Origin: Hyaloscypha bicolor E
Taxonomy: Eukaryota > Ascomycota > Leotiomycetes > Helotiales > Hyaloscyphaceae
NCBI RefSeq assembly: GCF_002865645.1
Contig: NW_020194684.1
Coordinates: 2,061,241-2,125,240 of the forward strand
Length of the DNA: 64,000 nt
Reading direction: 5' to 3'
The notes under the pieces are model-generated. The model did no database searches, was not told the DNA's origin, and was given only the letters and a program-made list of their open reading frames with translations. Both the position numbers and the translations under genes were made by a program. Positions 14,400-27,750 of the stretch are shown one piece after another. The first letter of the stretch is position 1. Each line of letters starts with the position of its first letter.

Positions 14400-15720
14400 A
14401 GGAATTTTATTAGTAAAGATTTCAGATATAAAAATTTTATAATTAGTTATAAAAGAAATTATTAAAAATAAATATATACTAATATTAGATTTAAATTTAT
14501 TATTTATTAAAGTTTTTAAAATATTATAGTTTTAGAAAAGTAATATTTCTATATTCTTAAAATAATATATAAATATATATAAAAACTATTATATTTCTAA
14601 TAATATTAAAAAAAGAAAATTATTTATTATATTTCTTTTATTTATAAAAATTAAATTAAGGCTATATTAGATTACTATACTAATAATCTAGAAAATTACT
14701 AGAAAACTAAATTCTTTAAGGCTTTATTAAAGAAATTCCGAGAATATAAATAGGAAATATTTAAAATTAGCTATAGCTTTTTTAATTAAATTATTATATA
14801 AGCCTAAAATAAAGAACTTTATTTTAATTCTTATATTAATATATTTAATAAAATATTAAAAAAATTATTAAACAGAAAGAAAATAGATAGAATTACTTAA
14901 TACTAAGAATTTATAAGAGAATTATTTATTTTAATAAGAAATTATATTTTTAAAAATATAAGTTTTAAGTTTATAAATAAAAATATTTTTATTTATAAAT
15001 ATTTAAGAAAATAATAATATTCTATTAATATAAAAAAAGAAATACTATTTTAATATTATTAATAACCTAGATATATTTAGATATAATAGTTTATAATATA
15101 GTTTCTAAGCTAGTAAATAATTACTTTTTACTAGTTTCTTTTATTATATTTCCTAAAGCTATTATAAATATAAATAAAAAAAGAATTTAGCCTATAGCTA
15201 ATTATATAAAATTTATTAAAAGTAATAAACCCAAAAGAAATAATATTAACTAGCTAATAAAAAGGTTAGAAAAGCTATTTATTATTATTATAACTTAAGA
15301 AAACCTATAGAAATAATTTAATATAATTATTATTATAATTCAAGAAAATATTTATAGTCTATTTATATAATTTAGCTAATTATAATAAGAATAATAATAT
15401 TATTAATTTAGTAAATATAATTCGGGTTTTTAGAGAAAATATACTAGAAGTTATAATAAAAATTATAAGAAATACTCTAATAGCTATAATAATTAAGCTA
15501 AAATAAATAAAGAATCTAAATAATTATATTCTAGAAAAAGTTAGTTTTAAATATAATTAAAAAATATTATTTAAGTTAATATAGCCTATAATATAGACTT
15601 AAAACTAAGAAAACGAATTTATTATAAATATTATAATAGAAATAAAAATAATAATATTAATTTAAAATATATTTATATTTTTTTAGTTCTATTATTTATT
15701 AATAAAAGCATTTATAAATT
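14400..15720 (+). pseudogene. Gag remnant with zinc-knuckle-like motif (copy B)
   Basis: Reading the plus strand through stops gives a Gag-like protein with an N/S/R/Y-rich stretch around 15,420-15,530. Near 15,613-15,675 follows IYYKYYNRNKNNNINLKYIY, in which the Y, N and K positions fit a RIP-changed CX2CX4HX4C nucleocapsid zinc knuckle. It sits 2 kb upstream of the reverse transcriptase in the same element. The start cannot be fixed. Confidence 0.5.
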
Positions 15721-17639
15721 ATAAATATACTTATTAATTTAATAGAAAATAATATAAAGAGCTATTTAAGCCTAGATAAAAAAGTTTTTCCTTTTTTCTT
15801 ATTAATAAATACTAGTAGTTTAATTAAATTATTTCCTAAATTTAAAAGAAAAAATTTAATTATAATTTAAAAATATATAGAAAATAATAAAAAATATCCA
15901 GTTTACTAGATAAGAAAGAAATAAAGGAATTAGCTAACCGGAATTTATATATAAAAATAAATAAATTATATTTAGGAAATCTAAATAGCTATTTTACTTT
16001 AAAGGAAATTATATTAGAATTAATAAATAATATTAAGATTTAGTTATAAATAGTATTTCTATTAATATTATAATAGGTTTTTTATTAAAAAAAAAGAGAA
16101 ATAAAAATAACTAAAAAGGTTTTCTAAAAATAAATTAAAAGAAAAGAAAAACTATTTTATATAAAAAGCTAGAAAAATATTATTTCAAGAAATAATAAAT
16201 AAGGAAATGGCCTAAATATAAATATAAATATTAATATTTCTAGAAATAAATATAATAAATTAAAAACCTAATATATTTTAATTATAATAAATATAGGATT
16301 CCTAAAATTAATAATATTTTAATAAAACTATTAAAAAAAATTATTTTATTTTTAAAAACTTAGAAAAAAACAAGAATATTTATTAATATTTTAAAAATAC
16401 TAAATTTAGCTATTATATTTTAGAACTTATAAATTAAAAATAATATTTTTTATTTTATTATTTTATAAATAAGAAATATAATTATATTAAATATAATTAA
16501 ATATATTAGAAAATCTATAAAACTAGTAGCTATAGCTTATATAATAAATAAAATATTTAAAGAATTAGAAATACTAGTTTAAATATCTAATACTAATAAA
16601 ATTATTTAATTTGAAGATAATAGTATTAATATTCGAATATTACTAGCTTATAAATATATTATATAATTTCTATATTTTTAATTTATATTTCAAGAATTTT
16701 AAAAAAGTATTAAATATAAAGAAATAATTAATACTAGAGCTAAAAAAAATTAATTTAAGAATACTAAGCTTTTAAAATTAAGAAATTAAATAATATAAAA
16801 TGGAAAACTAAAAATAAAAGAGAAGAATAAAGACTAGTATTATAAATAGTAATAATATTAGAAAAAATAAAAGAAGAATACTAGAATTTCTTATAAATTC
16901 TTTTATTTTAGATTTAGAAATTCAGGAAACTAAAATAGAAAAGGTTCTAATTAAAGTATTATTAAGAGTAGTTCCGGATTTAATAAAAAAAGAAATAAAA
17001 AAAGTATTAAATAAAGATATTTTTAGAAAACAAATAAAGTAGTATTTCCTAATAATAAAAAAATATATTCCCGAAATTATAAAATTTAGAATCTAAAACT
17101 AGAAGAAATTCTAGAATATATAAAAGCTTAAGAAAAGTATTTTAGAATACTAAATAGAAAAATACTTTCTATATCTAAATAAAAAGAAACTAAATAGAAA
17201 AGTTATAAATTTTAAAAATTAGATAAAAATAGTATTAGAAAAAATAACTATAGTTTATTTTTAATTATAAAAATATATAAAATAAAAAATAAAAAGATTT
17301 AATTTATAAATATTAATAATAGAACTAGAAAAGGTCCTAGTAAATATCTAAACTAGTTTAAAAAATCTGAAACTAGAAAATATTTATAGAAATATATTAG
17401 AAAATATAAGAATTATTTTTTATTAAAAATATTAATTATTCTAAAAGATTTATAACTTATTTTAGAATATTTTAAATAATTAGATATTAGAAACTAGTTC
17501 TAGGGAAAAGAATTAGCTATATTTTGAATATTAATAATTAATTAAGAAAATATAATTATATTTAATTAGAAAAAAATAAGAAAAGTTTATAAAAATATTA
17601 GTTTATTTATTTTAATTAAGACTATAAAATATAAAGCCT

Positions 17640-18760
17640 AGTAAAAAATAATTTCCTATATCCTAAAGCTCTAGTACTAATAATAATAAAAAAATTATTA
17701 GAATATCTAAATTATAAAGTTTTTAAGAAATATAATAGAATTTATTAGAATTTATAGTTTTTAATTATTAAAAAAATTATTAGAACTTATAAATTAATTA
17801 ATACTATTATAAAATACTAATTTATTTTTATTTATTAATAAGATCTCGAAAAGATTTACTAAATATATATATATTTCTTTAATTAATTTTTATTTCTGAA
17901 TATAATTAATTTATACTAGATATTTATAGTATTTCTAGAGCTATTAAGAATAATTATATTATCTTAAAAAGCTATTAATTTTATTATATAATTTATTATT
18001 AGTATAGATATAGTTATTAATAGTTATATAATATAGTTATATAATATAGAAGTAACTAAAGGCAATGAGATATAAGTAACGGGTAATAATTATATAATCT
18101 CGTATTATATAAGTAACTCGACTAGTAGCTAGTCCCTATTAGGCTTAGTAAATTTAGGGATCATATATTAATATTATAATATTACGATTCTTACTTCTAA
18201 ATAATAATAACTTTACTAACTTATATAAATAGTATTCTATAACTATATAATAGTACTATATATTTCTAGTAAACTAATATTTATATAGGTTATAATAATA
18301 ATTATTATAGAAAATCTATTTCCTAAAATTATTATATTATTTATTAATAATATTAAAATTAAGGAACCTTATATAAACTATAATAAATAATTTATTTTAT
18401 CTAGTATTTAGTATTTTGTATTTAAATATCTTTAAAACCTAAATATAGCCTTAAATAGAATTAAATAAGCTAGAGCTAGTATTAAAGAAAAATTATAGTT
18501 TTATTATAATAATATAATTATTATTAGCTTTATTTATAAAATATTTAAAAGAAGTTCTCTAAGTTTAGGAATTATTAAAATCTTAAAATAGAAATATTAA
18601 AAAAATAAAATATTTATTAGAATTATTATTTATTACTATATTTAAATTAAAAACTTTATAATTATTACTAAATCTATTTATTATTTATTAAGAAAAGATA
18701 TAATATAGAAATAAAATAATAAATAAATATAAACTATATAAACTTTTTAAAAAAAGCTTA
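17640..18760 (+). pseudogene. Reverse transcriptase remnant of copy B, split by a solo LTR
   Basis: Two pieces of one Gypsy reverse transcriptase. The first (17,640-18,017) includes TYKLINTIMKY, like the fungal TxRLINAA... block, and YISLINFY-like residues, matching SLIDFYSGYDQ. The second (18,289-18,760) includes ILFINNIKIK, a RIP-changed FLDDIGVKGP catalytic block with DD read as NN, and FIRIIIYYYIXIKNF, like FIGICVYYRIWIKNF. The reading resumes after the inserted LTR without loss. This is the fungal Gypsy subgroup with the FLDDIGVKGP block rather than the YLDDILIFS form seen in the other elements here. Confidence 0.75.
18018..18288 (+). repeat. Solo LTR inserted in the reverse transcriptase, copy 2
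   Basis: The reverse transcriptase reading stops at 18,017 and continues at about 18,289, and GTTAT occurs at both edges (18,013-18,017 and 18,289-18,293), a 5-bp target duplication. The inserted 271 bp match 9430-9670. No internal region is present, so it is a solo LTR left by LTR-LTR recombination. Confidence 0.7.
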
Positions 18761-18917
18761 TTACTATTCTAATATTTTATAAATTATATTATAATTTATT
18801 AGAAGATTAGGAAATAATTATATTAATAATAAATATTAGCCTAGATAAATAAAATAGAACTTTTAGTTAATATAATAATAAAAAGAAAAAGAAGATTATC
18901 TAATATAAATCTAAAAT

Positions 18918-19088
18918 CTAAAATAATATTAAATAGAAATATAATAATATTAAATAGAAATATAATAATATTAAATAGAAATATAATAATATTAAATAGA
19001 AATATAATAATATTAAATAGAAATATAATAATATTAAATAGAAATGAAATAATATTAAATAGAAATATAATAATATTAAAAAGAAATA
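18918..19088 (+). repeat. 21-bp tandem repeat, about 8 units
   Basis: The unit aatattaaatagaaatataat is repeated about eight times inside the pol region of copy B, between reverse transcriptase and integrase. The length is a multiple of three, so it would add the same seven codons each time. One unit carries a variant (gaaat for atat). Confidence 0.9.
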
Positions 19089-19699
19089 CTAAAAGCTAGT
19101 AAAATATTTATAAAAAATATAATTCTAGCTATATAAAGTTTATTTTATTCTTAAACTAAATACTAATATATTTGTTATATAACTAAATAAAATAGCTATA
19201 AATTTTCCTAAAGGTTTAGTTATTTATTAGCTAGTAAATAATAATACTAATTCTTATATTTTATTTAATAGCTTAACTATTTTATTAAATTCTTTAAATA
19301 ATAACTATTTCGAATAATATTAAAATATTATATAATATTTTATAATACTTTCTAAATTAGAAAAAATATCTAGAATTAAGTTTTAAAAATTAAATAAAAA
19401 AGCTTTAAATTATAATATAAGAGATTAATTATTATAGAATATTATATCTAAAATAAATTTACTTTAGCTTATTATTAATAATTAAGAATAAAGAGAAATT
19501 ATTATTAAAGAACTATATAATAAAATTAGATATATTAGAAAGAAAAATACTTTTTATTTAATAACTAACTATTATTATTAGGAAAGTTATTATAATTATA
19601 TATAAAAGTATATTAGTATAAAAATTAAAAAAAATTAAAAAAAAGCTTTATATCTAATAAAAGCTATATTTCTTTTTTATTAATTTAGAATTAAGATAA

Positions 19700-20530
19700 T
19701 TAAATTACTAAAATATAAAAAATATAACTTATTAATTATTACTAGAAATAACTTTTTAGAATAAATTAAAGCTAAATCTTTAAAAAACCTAACTAGTAAA
19801 AAGATTATTAAGTTTATTTAAGAAGAAATTATTTATAAATATAGTTTATTTAGATAGCTTAAAATAAATAAGAAATTAGAATTTAAAGAAATAGTAATTT
19901 AAAAACTTAATAAATTAAAGATTAATAGAATTATTATTTTGGCCTATAATTCTAAAAGAAATAATATAATGAAAAAATAATATTAATTATATTAATAATA
20001 AATAAAAAGAAGCCTTAAATAGATTTATTATTATATATTTTATTTATTAATTAAATTACTATATATAAACTAACAGAATTTATTATCTTTTATATAATCT
20101 ATAATAAAGAAGCTATATTACTTATAGAAATATACTTTCTAATTTAAAAAATATTTAGATAAAATAAAATTTATAATAGAGAAATATTTTTAAAAATATA
20201 TATAAAATAAATATAAATAAGAAATAAAAAGATTAAAGAAACTAGAATAAAAAGAATAAAAGATATTAAAAAAGAAAAAAGTAATTTAATATTATTTACT
20301 AGATTTATTTAAAGCCTATTTCTAAAAAGAAATTAGTTTTTATATATAATATTAAATTAATAAATTAAAATAAATCAAGAAATATAAAGCTATTATATTA
20401 CTAGTTTAGCCTATATAAAATAAAGTATATAAATTAATTAAAAGAATATATATTAGAAATTAATTCAAGTAATTTATTAAAAGAAATAAATTCTAGTACT
20501 TTTCTAAAAATAAAGTTAATAATAAATATT
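19700..20530 (+). pseudogene. Integrase remnant of copy B
   Basis: The plus strand reads an integrase core: ITRNNFLEXIKAKSLKNLTS (like VxRDDLSGWVEAKAL), EEIIYKYSLF, INKKLEFK (a RIP-changed VDGGPENK holding the second catalytic Asp), then IILAYNSKRNNI (like ISAYHPQANG). Next comes a YxxxAILLIEI block (like YGxEAVLPIE). The C-terminal part matches positions 1-440 of copy A. All frames contain stops. Confidence 0.75.
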
Positions 20531-20839
20531 TTAAAATAAATATAAAATTAGAAAAAGAAATAGTAATAAAATATTATAAATAAAATAATACTTAGGAAAT
20601 TAAGAAAGCTATTAATATTATTATATATATTCTAGAATTACTAAAATTAGAAAAAGTAAAATATATTTCTTTTATAAAAAACTAGAAAAAAGTATTTAAT
20701 AATAAAAGCTTTTTTTAATCTAAAATAAAGTTTATTATTTTTAATTCTTTATATATCTTTTATTTTACTTTTTCTAATTATTATTTATAGTTTTTAGAAA
20801 ACACTATTATTAGATTACTATTCTAGAAATTAAATAAGC

Positions 20840-20962
20840 TTTATTATTATCTAATTATTATTATCTAATTATTATTATCTAATTATTATTATTATCTAAT
20901 TATTATTATTATCTAATTATTATTATTATCTAATTATTATTCTCTAATTATTATTATTAAAT
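20840..20962 (+). repeat. ctaattattatt microsatellite expansion
   Basis: Units of tatctaattattatt (15-18 bp) are repeated about seven times. The matching place in copy A (about 790-830) has a single unit, so the array grew in copy B after the copies diverged. Confidence 0.9.
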
Positions 20963-22689
20963 ATTATTTTTAATATAAGATTTTATTACTAGATCTTAGA
21001 ATTAAATATAAAGTATTTTTTTAATATAAAAATAAATAAAGAATTAAGAAATTATTTTATAAATTCTTAATTCCGAACTATAATACTTTCTAGAAAGTTC
21101 TTATAATATAAATAATTATTATATATAAAAAAGAAAAAAAAGAAAAAGACCTTTTATATATTTCTAAAAAATAAAAAAAAATACTAAACTAAAAGCCTTT
21201 TAGAAGTTTTATTTATTTTTCTATTAGCTATTCTTATAGCTTATACTAGTCTAAAGCTTAATTATAATATTTATAAATCTCGATTTTAGCTTAAACTACT
21301 ATTATAAATTTATTTATAATATTTAAATAAACTTTCTAATTAGAAATTATATATAAATAAAATAACTAACTAAAAGCTTTATAAAAGAAAAAGAAAACTT
21401 TATTAAATCAAATAATTATTTCCAAAAATACTTAATAATATAAGATTCTAGAAATTTCTTAAATATTAGATAAACTAGATCTATTTATTTAAAGCTTACT
21501 TTATATTAGGAAACCTATTTTCTTTTTAATATAATTATAATTATATTTAAAACCTATATTAAGACTTAGTTAATATATTATATGTTTCTACTTTTATATA
21601 AAGAGAATTTATTTTATATAAAACCTACTTCCTAATTATAAAATTATTTCTTTATTAGAAACTAATTATTTTTTTAAAAAGCTAATATAATTTATTAATT
21701 CTTATTATTAATTTATTTCTTATTATTAAATATTATCTAAATAATTAAAAAGAAAATTATTAATTCTATATTTTTAATACTAATTTAAAATATTTAATTT
21801 TTTTATATTTTATATTAATTTTAATATTAATTATTCTAAACTTAATAATAGTATTATAAATTCTATTTATATTATTTTATAATTCTTTTTTCTATAATTT
21901 CTAAAGCTTTTAATATTACTTTTTTAAATATAAATATTATTTTAAAATCCTAATTAACTAAATAGCTTTTTATTATATAAAATTAATTTTAATAAATATT
22001 AAATAGTTATAATTAGCTTTTAAAAGAAATATAAATTAGTTTTTAAAAAATAATATCTTATTTTAAGTTATTTCTTAATTCTATTATTCTAATTTCTTTT
22101 TTATTAATACTTATTTTATATTTTTCTAATATCTTTAATATATTTATATATTTTATTTTTTATATATTTCTTATATTATTTTTTAAGTTAATAAAAGTAT
22201 TTCTAAATAAATAGAAAATTAAAATATATTTATATTATAAAGTTTTTATTATTTTTTTCTATATTTTAATATTTTAGATATTATTATTATATTTATATTT
22301 TTATTATATTATTTTCTTATTTCTCTATTACTATTATTTAGTTTAATTTACTTTAATTATTTTCTAGATTATATTTTCTTAAATATATATATTAGTATTT
22401 TTTTATAATTATTTCTAATTTATAATTATATTATTTTAAATATATCTAATTATTATATTTATTTTTCCTATTATATATATTACTATTTTGGCTTTATTTT
22501 CTTAATAGAAAAAAAGAAAACTCGAATATATATAATATTTTTATATAATTCAAGTCTATTTTAATTTATTTTTTATTTTAGAAAATACTTAAAAGAAATT
22601 CTTATAATTTTAAAAATCTTTAATTCTATAACTTATAATTATTATATTAATAATGCTTATATAATTCTTTTAGGAATAATAAAATAGCT

Positions 22690-24550
22690 AAAGAATAGAT
22701 TTCTTAAGCTAGTAAAATATAATAATTAGTTCTTATAAATTATATTATTATTAAAAGCCTATAAATTAATAATATTAAGATTTAGAATATTAAAAAAGCT
22801 TAAATAATTATAAAAGATTTATTAATAGTAGAAAAAATAATTACAATTACTAAATTTAATATAGATATTCTAGATAAGCTAAATAATATATATAATAAGC
22901 TCTTAAAATAAAAAGCCTTTATTAGAAATAAAACTAAACTAGAATTAATTAAAAAAAACTAAAGAATTATTAAGCTAATAATAAAGAATTCGAGAATATT
23001 ATTAAAGGCATTACTAAAGATAAATAAAAGAAGCTTAATAAAATTAAGATTATAGTAAATAGTCTAGAAACTAAGAATTAGAATAAAATTATATTATATA
23101 ATAAAGCCTTTAGTATATAAAGCTATTTAGTTAATTAATAAAGCTATTTTAGAATATATTAAAAATAAGAAATATTAAAATACTAATATATTTATTAAAT
23201 TAAATATACTAAAACTATTTTAGAGCCTAGAAAATAGATTTCTATTATAATTTTAGTAATAATTTAATTAGATTTAGCTAGTAAAACTAGTACTAAGATA
23301 ATAAAGCCTATTATTAGTATTATTAATAAGACTAGTAAAACTAGTATAACTAATTAAGAATCTAATAAAAAAGAAAAATAAACTAAACCTAAAACTTCTA
23401 ATAAATAATATAGATCTAAATATTAGTCTAAATATAAAATTAGTAAAATATTAGAAAATAAAATAAAGGAAAATAAAAAAGAAATATTATTTAAAAAACC
23501 AAAAACTAATAAAAAAAAAATAATAATATTAGTAATATATCTAAATATTATATTTATAAAATATGAGCTAAATAAAAGCTAATATTTAGTTATTAAAATA
23601 ATTATATCTTTAAAGAATTATATAATAGTATTTTCGGCTTTATTTATAAATAAAAATATTATAGAATTACTAATAGATTTCTTAAAGCTTTTTATAAAAT
23701 ATATCTTTAGTAATTTACTAATATTTTCTTTATTTAAATAATTAAAATTAAGCTTATAGAAGTCTTAAAAATAATTATTAAAATCTATAAAATTATTAAA
23801 GATAAAAAGTATATTTCTATTACTTAAATATATAAGGAAATATAGAATATCTTTTTAGAAAATAAAGAAATTATAAAATATAAATATAAATATTAGATTT
23901 CTAATTAGTTTTACCTAAATTTATAGCTCTAGTTTAATATTATAATTCCTATTCCTAAATCTAGTATTACTAATTTAAATATAAATAGTTATATTTATAA
24001 AAAATATTAACTAAAATAAACTAAAAAGCTTAATATTTAAAAGCTTTTAATAAAAGAAATAAAAATAAAGTATTAAAATATAGAAATCTAGATAATAGCT
24101 ATTTTATTTTAGTCTTTTAATTCTTAATAATAAACTTTTTAATATAGCTTGAGTTTTATAAAATATTAGCTAAATATTCTATTTATCTAATTATTTATTC
24201 TTAGCTATTCTAATATTATATTTCTAGAAATATTAATTATTATTAAAGCTCTAAATAATAAATTTTTCTTTAATAAGAAAAATCGAAATATTAGCTATAT
24301 CTTTTTTATAAACTATAAAAAAATAGCTTTCTTTAATAAGAAAGTTCTTAAGAATATTAATTATTTCTCTATTTATAATAATTTTAATTTAAAAAATATA
24401 AAGAAAATAGGAAAAAAGTATTTAAATATATAATACTTAATTAAATAAATAAATACTTTTAACTAGATAATTTATAAGTCTAGAATTATAATTAAATATT
24501 AATTCTCGAATAAAATAATAATTAAATAATAATTAAAAACCAATTTAATA
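22690..24550 (+). pseudogene. Unrecognised tail ORF of copy B, 5' portion
   Basis: Counterpart of 2640-4830 in copy A, for example ILDKLNNIYNKLLK near 22,870. Near 23,100 about 85 bp present in copy A are missing; the missing piece lies between two similar aaagctttag stretches, so it was probably lost by slippage or recombination between them. The reading continues after the nested element, at 32,388-33,030. Confidence 0.4.
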
Positions 24551-24555
24551 ATAAT
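24551..24555 (+). repeat. Target site duplication, left (ATAAT)
   Basis: ATAAT occurs directly left of the nested element and again at 32,383-32,387. Joining the flanks across one copy restores the colinear match to copy A near 4830. Confidence 0.85.
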
Positions 24556-24853
24556 TATAAGGTATTTATTAGTAAGTAATAAGATAATAAAATAAATCAG
24601 TATATTATAAAACTATAGTATTAAATTCAGTATAGAACTAATCTCTGTCTTTTCTATAAAGTTCAGGGAAGCCCCCTCTAAATAGGAGGCCCCGATAATA
24701 TATATATAATTAGTAATTTATAAGCCTAATACTTATAATATAAATAGTAGTTAGTTATAAAGTCGGAGGGCCTCCGATCTCCCTAATTAATACCTGTAAT
24801 ATCCGAGGTTCGTTATATATCCTTAAGTTATATATAACCCTATATATATTATA
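24556..24853 (-). repeat. LTR of the nested Gypsy element (3' LTR)
   Basis: 298 bp, the same length as the right LTR at 32,085-32,382, with no indel. The differences I saw are all transitions. Ends are TA...TA, as expected when RIP has changed TG...CA. A purine-rich stretch (agaaggaagatatag on the minus strand) lies just inside it, fitting a polypurine tract and so making this the 3' LTR. It holds the palindrome TCGGAGGGCCTCCGA at 24,763-24,777. Confidence 0.92.
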
Positions 24854-27589
24854 ACTATATCTTCCTTCTAGGATCTTGTCTCCAAGATCTATTAATCTAT
24901 TCTAGTAAATATTTAATTAATTATTTATTTAATTAAGATAAACTTCTAGTATTTTGAAAGGTAGTTTTACTAATATAATCTGGATAATAGATATAAAAAT
25001 CGTCTAATTAGATTAGAGCTAAGTAAGTAAAAAGGAAGGGTAATTATACCCCAGGTATAGGAGCTAGCCGGTAATTGCGATTTCGTTTAGGATCTGAATA
25101 TTCTAATTAGCTCGATCCAAAGTACTAAGGTATTATCCTATAAAATTAATATTACCTATTAGATCTTATATTAGAATAATCTAAATAGCTATATAGAAAG
25201 AATTTAATAAATATTCATATAAGAAACCCATATAAATATTTCTAAGGTCCTAGAGATTATTTATAGGCTTCTGGGAATATATATTAATTAATTATACTAG
25301 TTTCCGATTAGGACTAATATGAAAACTAGTAATTAATCCAGGTAGTTCTCTATTTTTATAAAAGAATCTCTTTATATTACTATATACTCTCTTTCTTTCT
25401 AATAACTATATATATAATAACTTTTTCTATTATTACCTTCTAGCCTCTTCTTTTATTTTTCTTTAAACCTTTTTTAATTATTTTTAATTAATTCTATAAT
25501 ATCTTTTTCTGGCTTTATTATCCGCTTATATAATAATAAGTATAAAGGTAATCTTATAGCCTCCTTTCCTATTACTAGCAAATACTTGAAATATTTCAAG
25601 TATTTACTTATTAATTTCTTTATCTTATATATTATAGTACCTAGTAAGAAGAATTATAATTATTATAATAAGGGTTCTAAGTCTTATATATTAGTAAGTT
25701 CTTTAGTTTTAATATCTATTAAAGCTAATACGATTTCAGATTACTTATTACTTATTAGAGGCTTACTAGTTCTGGAAAGATACTATTATAATCTTTAAGA
25801 AATTTCTTAAAATATATCCTAAATAATATTATACTAATAAGAATAATACTATTAATTAGGTTTTTAAAGACTAGAAAAATACTAATAAGCTTCGGAATTC
25901 TTTTTCCCGTTTTAATAAGGCAGATAATAATACTATTTAGATTAGTATTCTAAAGATAAGTTTTTTCTAATATATTTAGGTATTTACTAATTCCTTAAAG
26001 AAATACTATAATATCTATCTCTAAAGTATTAATCTTATTACTAAGTTTATTACCGAGATTACTAAGTAATCTATTACTAGTACTTTAAATACTAATAATA
26101 TAATACTTATAGCTATTCGGAACCTGACTTTAGAAGTTCGGGCCTTCTATAAAATATATATAGCTATTATAAGTTCCTTACTTACTTCTTTTAATATTCT
26201 TAATACTAATATTATTATAATATAATTATATTCCGTTAAGAGATAAGCGGATTCCGGAAAGTATTAGCTAATTCTTTACTAAGTTCTAAATAGGGCCGGT
26301 ATTTAGTATTCTTACTTTAAGAATTAGGAATTTATAGAAATTAGAGTTTATTTATTTGAGATACTTATAACTAGTCTATTTATAATAAATCTTTCTTAAT
26401 TCTGAATCTTTTTCTAATAATTTAAATATAATTTTTATAAGCCTTAATAAAATCCTAGAAAATCTTTATAGGCAAAAAACCCAGAAAAAGAATATTTCTA
26501 TTATTATTCTAGATCTTTTCTTAGCTATCTAAATTCTCTTTTTTTTTTAAGTAGCTTTTTTTTTAATAGTCCAGAATTCTTTTTAATTTTAAAAGATTAT
26601 TAAAAGGTAGTTTTAGATTCCAAGCTATAATTTCAGTTATATAATTTTAGAAGTTCCTTGAAATTTTTAAGATTAGAGAAAATAAATAACTAGATATTAT
26701 AATCTTTAGACCAGGCTTTCTATTTAATTAAATACTATTACTTCTTATTTCTATTATCTTATTAGTAATTAATAATAGCTTCTATTTTCTATTCTTATTT
26801 TTTATTATTATCTATTAATTCCGGAAATTCTTTAGAAGAATATAGATATAGCTCCTAATTCTTTTTTACTATATACTTTTTAAAGAGGGAAATATAGAAA
26901 GTTAAATATAAATAATTATATATACTTAGTAGTTCTAATTTATATATTAAATTACTAATATATTTAAGGATCTTAAATAAACCTATAAATTTTAACTTAA
27001 GCTTTCCTGCCTTAAGTTTAATATTTCTTATTAATAGTATTATCTAGACTTTTTTAAAATAGTATTTAGCTAACTAGTACCTATTATAGTAGGTTTCCCG
27101 ATTATTTTATATATAATACTATAAATTCTTAAGTTTTTTTTATTCTATTTTAAGGATTTCTAGCCTCCTATATATAGCTAGTACCTTTTCTATAATCCTA
27201 TTTTCAGGATTTTATAGAAGTTAAAAGTAATATCCGTAATATATATAAAAAGATATATTCTATAAAACCTAATATTTTAAGTTATTATATATAAATTCTA
27301 TAAAAAATAACTTCTTAAACCAGTTATTTTTTTGGATATTATAATAATATCTTAGGTAATATTCCAGGGCCTGGTTTTATCTTTCTATTTAACTATTTAT
27401 TTAAGAATAGTAAGCTATATTTAAATACTATTTATATATTAAATAGAAATAGAAAGTAGACTAGAACTAGCTAGTAAATACCGTTTTTTAATTAGAAATA
27501 ATTCTATTAGGGAAGCCAAAAATTAAAAAAAACATATTCCTATATAATCTTAGTAAGCTCCGGAAAATTAATAGTTTTATAATATATAA

Positions 27590-27750
27590 TATATTTTATT
27601 ATTTTAGAATACTAGTTAATAACTATAAGAATTATATTAAAATCGGGATTTTCTATTAGGTTTTTATATAATAGTAAACCTATAATAAAATCTATAGAAA
27701 TCTTATTCCAGGATCTTTTAGGCTATAGTAAACTACTAAATAAACTATAT
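27590..27750 (-). pseudogene. Integrase catalytic core remnant (nested Gypsy)
   Basis: The minus strand reads WNKISIDFIIGLLLYKN, then NPDFNIILIVIN and YSKM, matching the Gypsy integrase core around its first catalytic Asp. A Lys stands where the family usually has a Gly or Ser, and IN replaces VDR, both explained by RIP. Confidence 0.8.

Noticed and set aside
9430..18288. A full LTR element bounded by the similar repeats at 9.4 kb and 18.0 kb
   Set aside because: The reverse transcriptase of copy B reads directly across 18,018-18,288 with a 5-bp duplication, so that repeat is a solo LTR; the sequence between is not one element.
13390..21000. CRISPR-like arrays among the regular repeats
   Set aside because: They are contiguous tandem repeats without unique spacers in a fungal genome.
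25586..25798. 70-codon ORF in the nested Gypsy region, plus strand
   Set aside because: The element codes on the minus strand; this AT-rich frame of Y, N, I, L and S codons is expected by chance.
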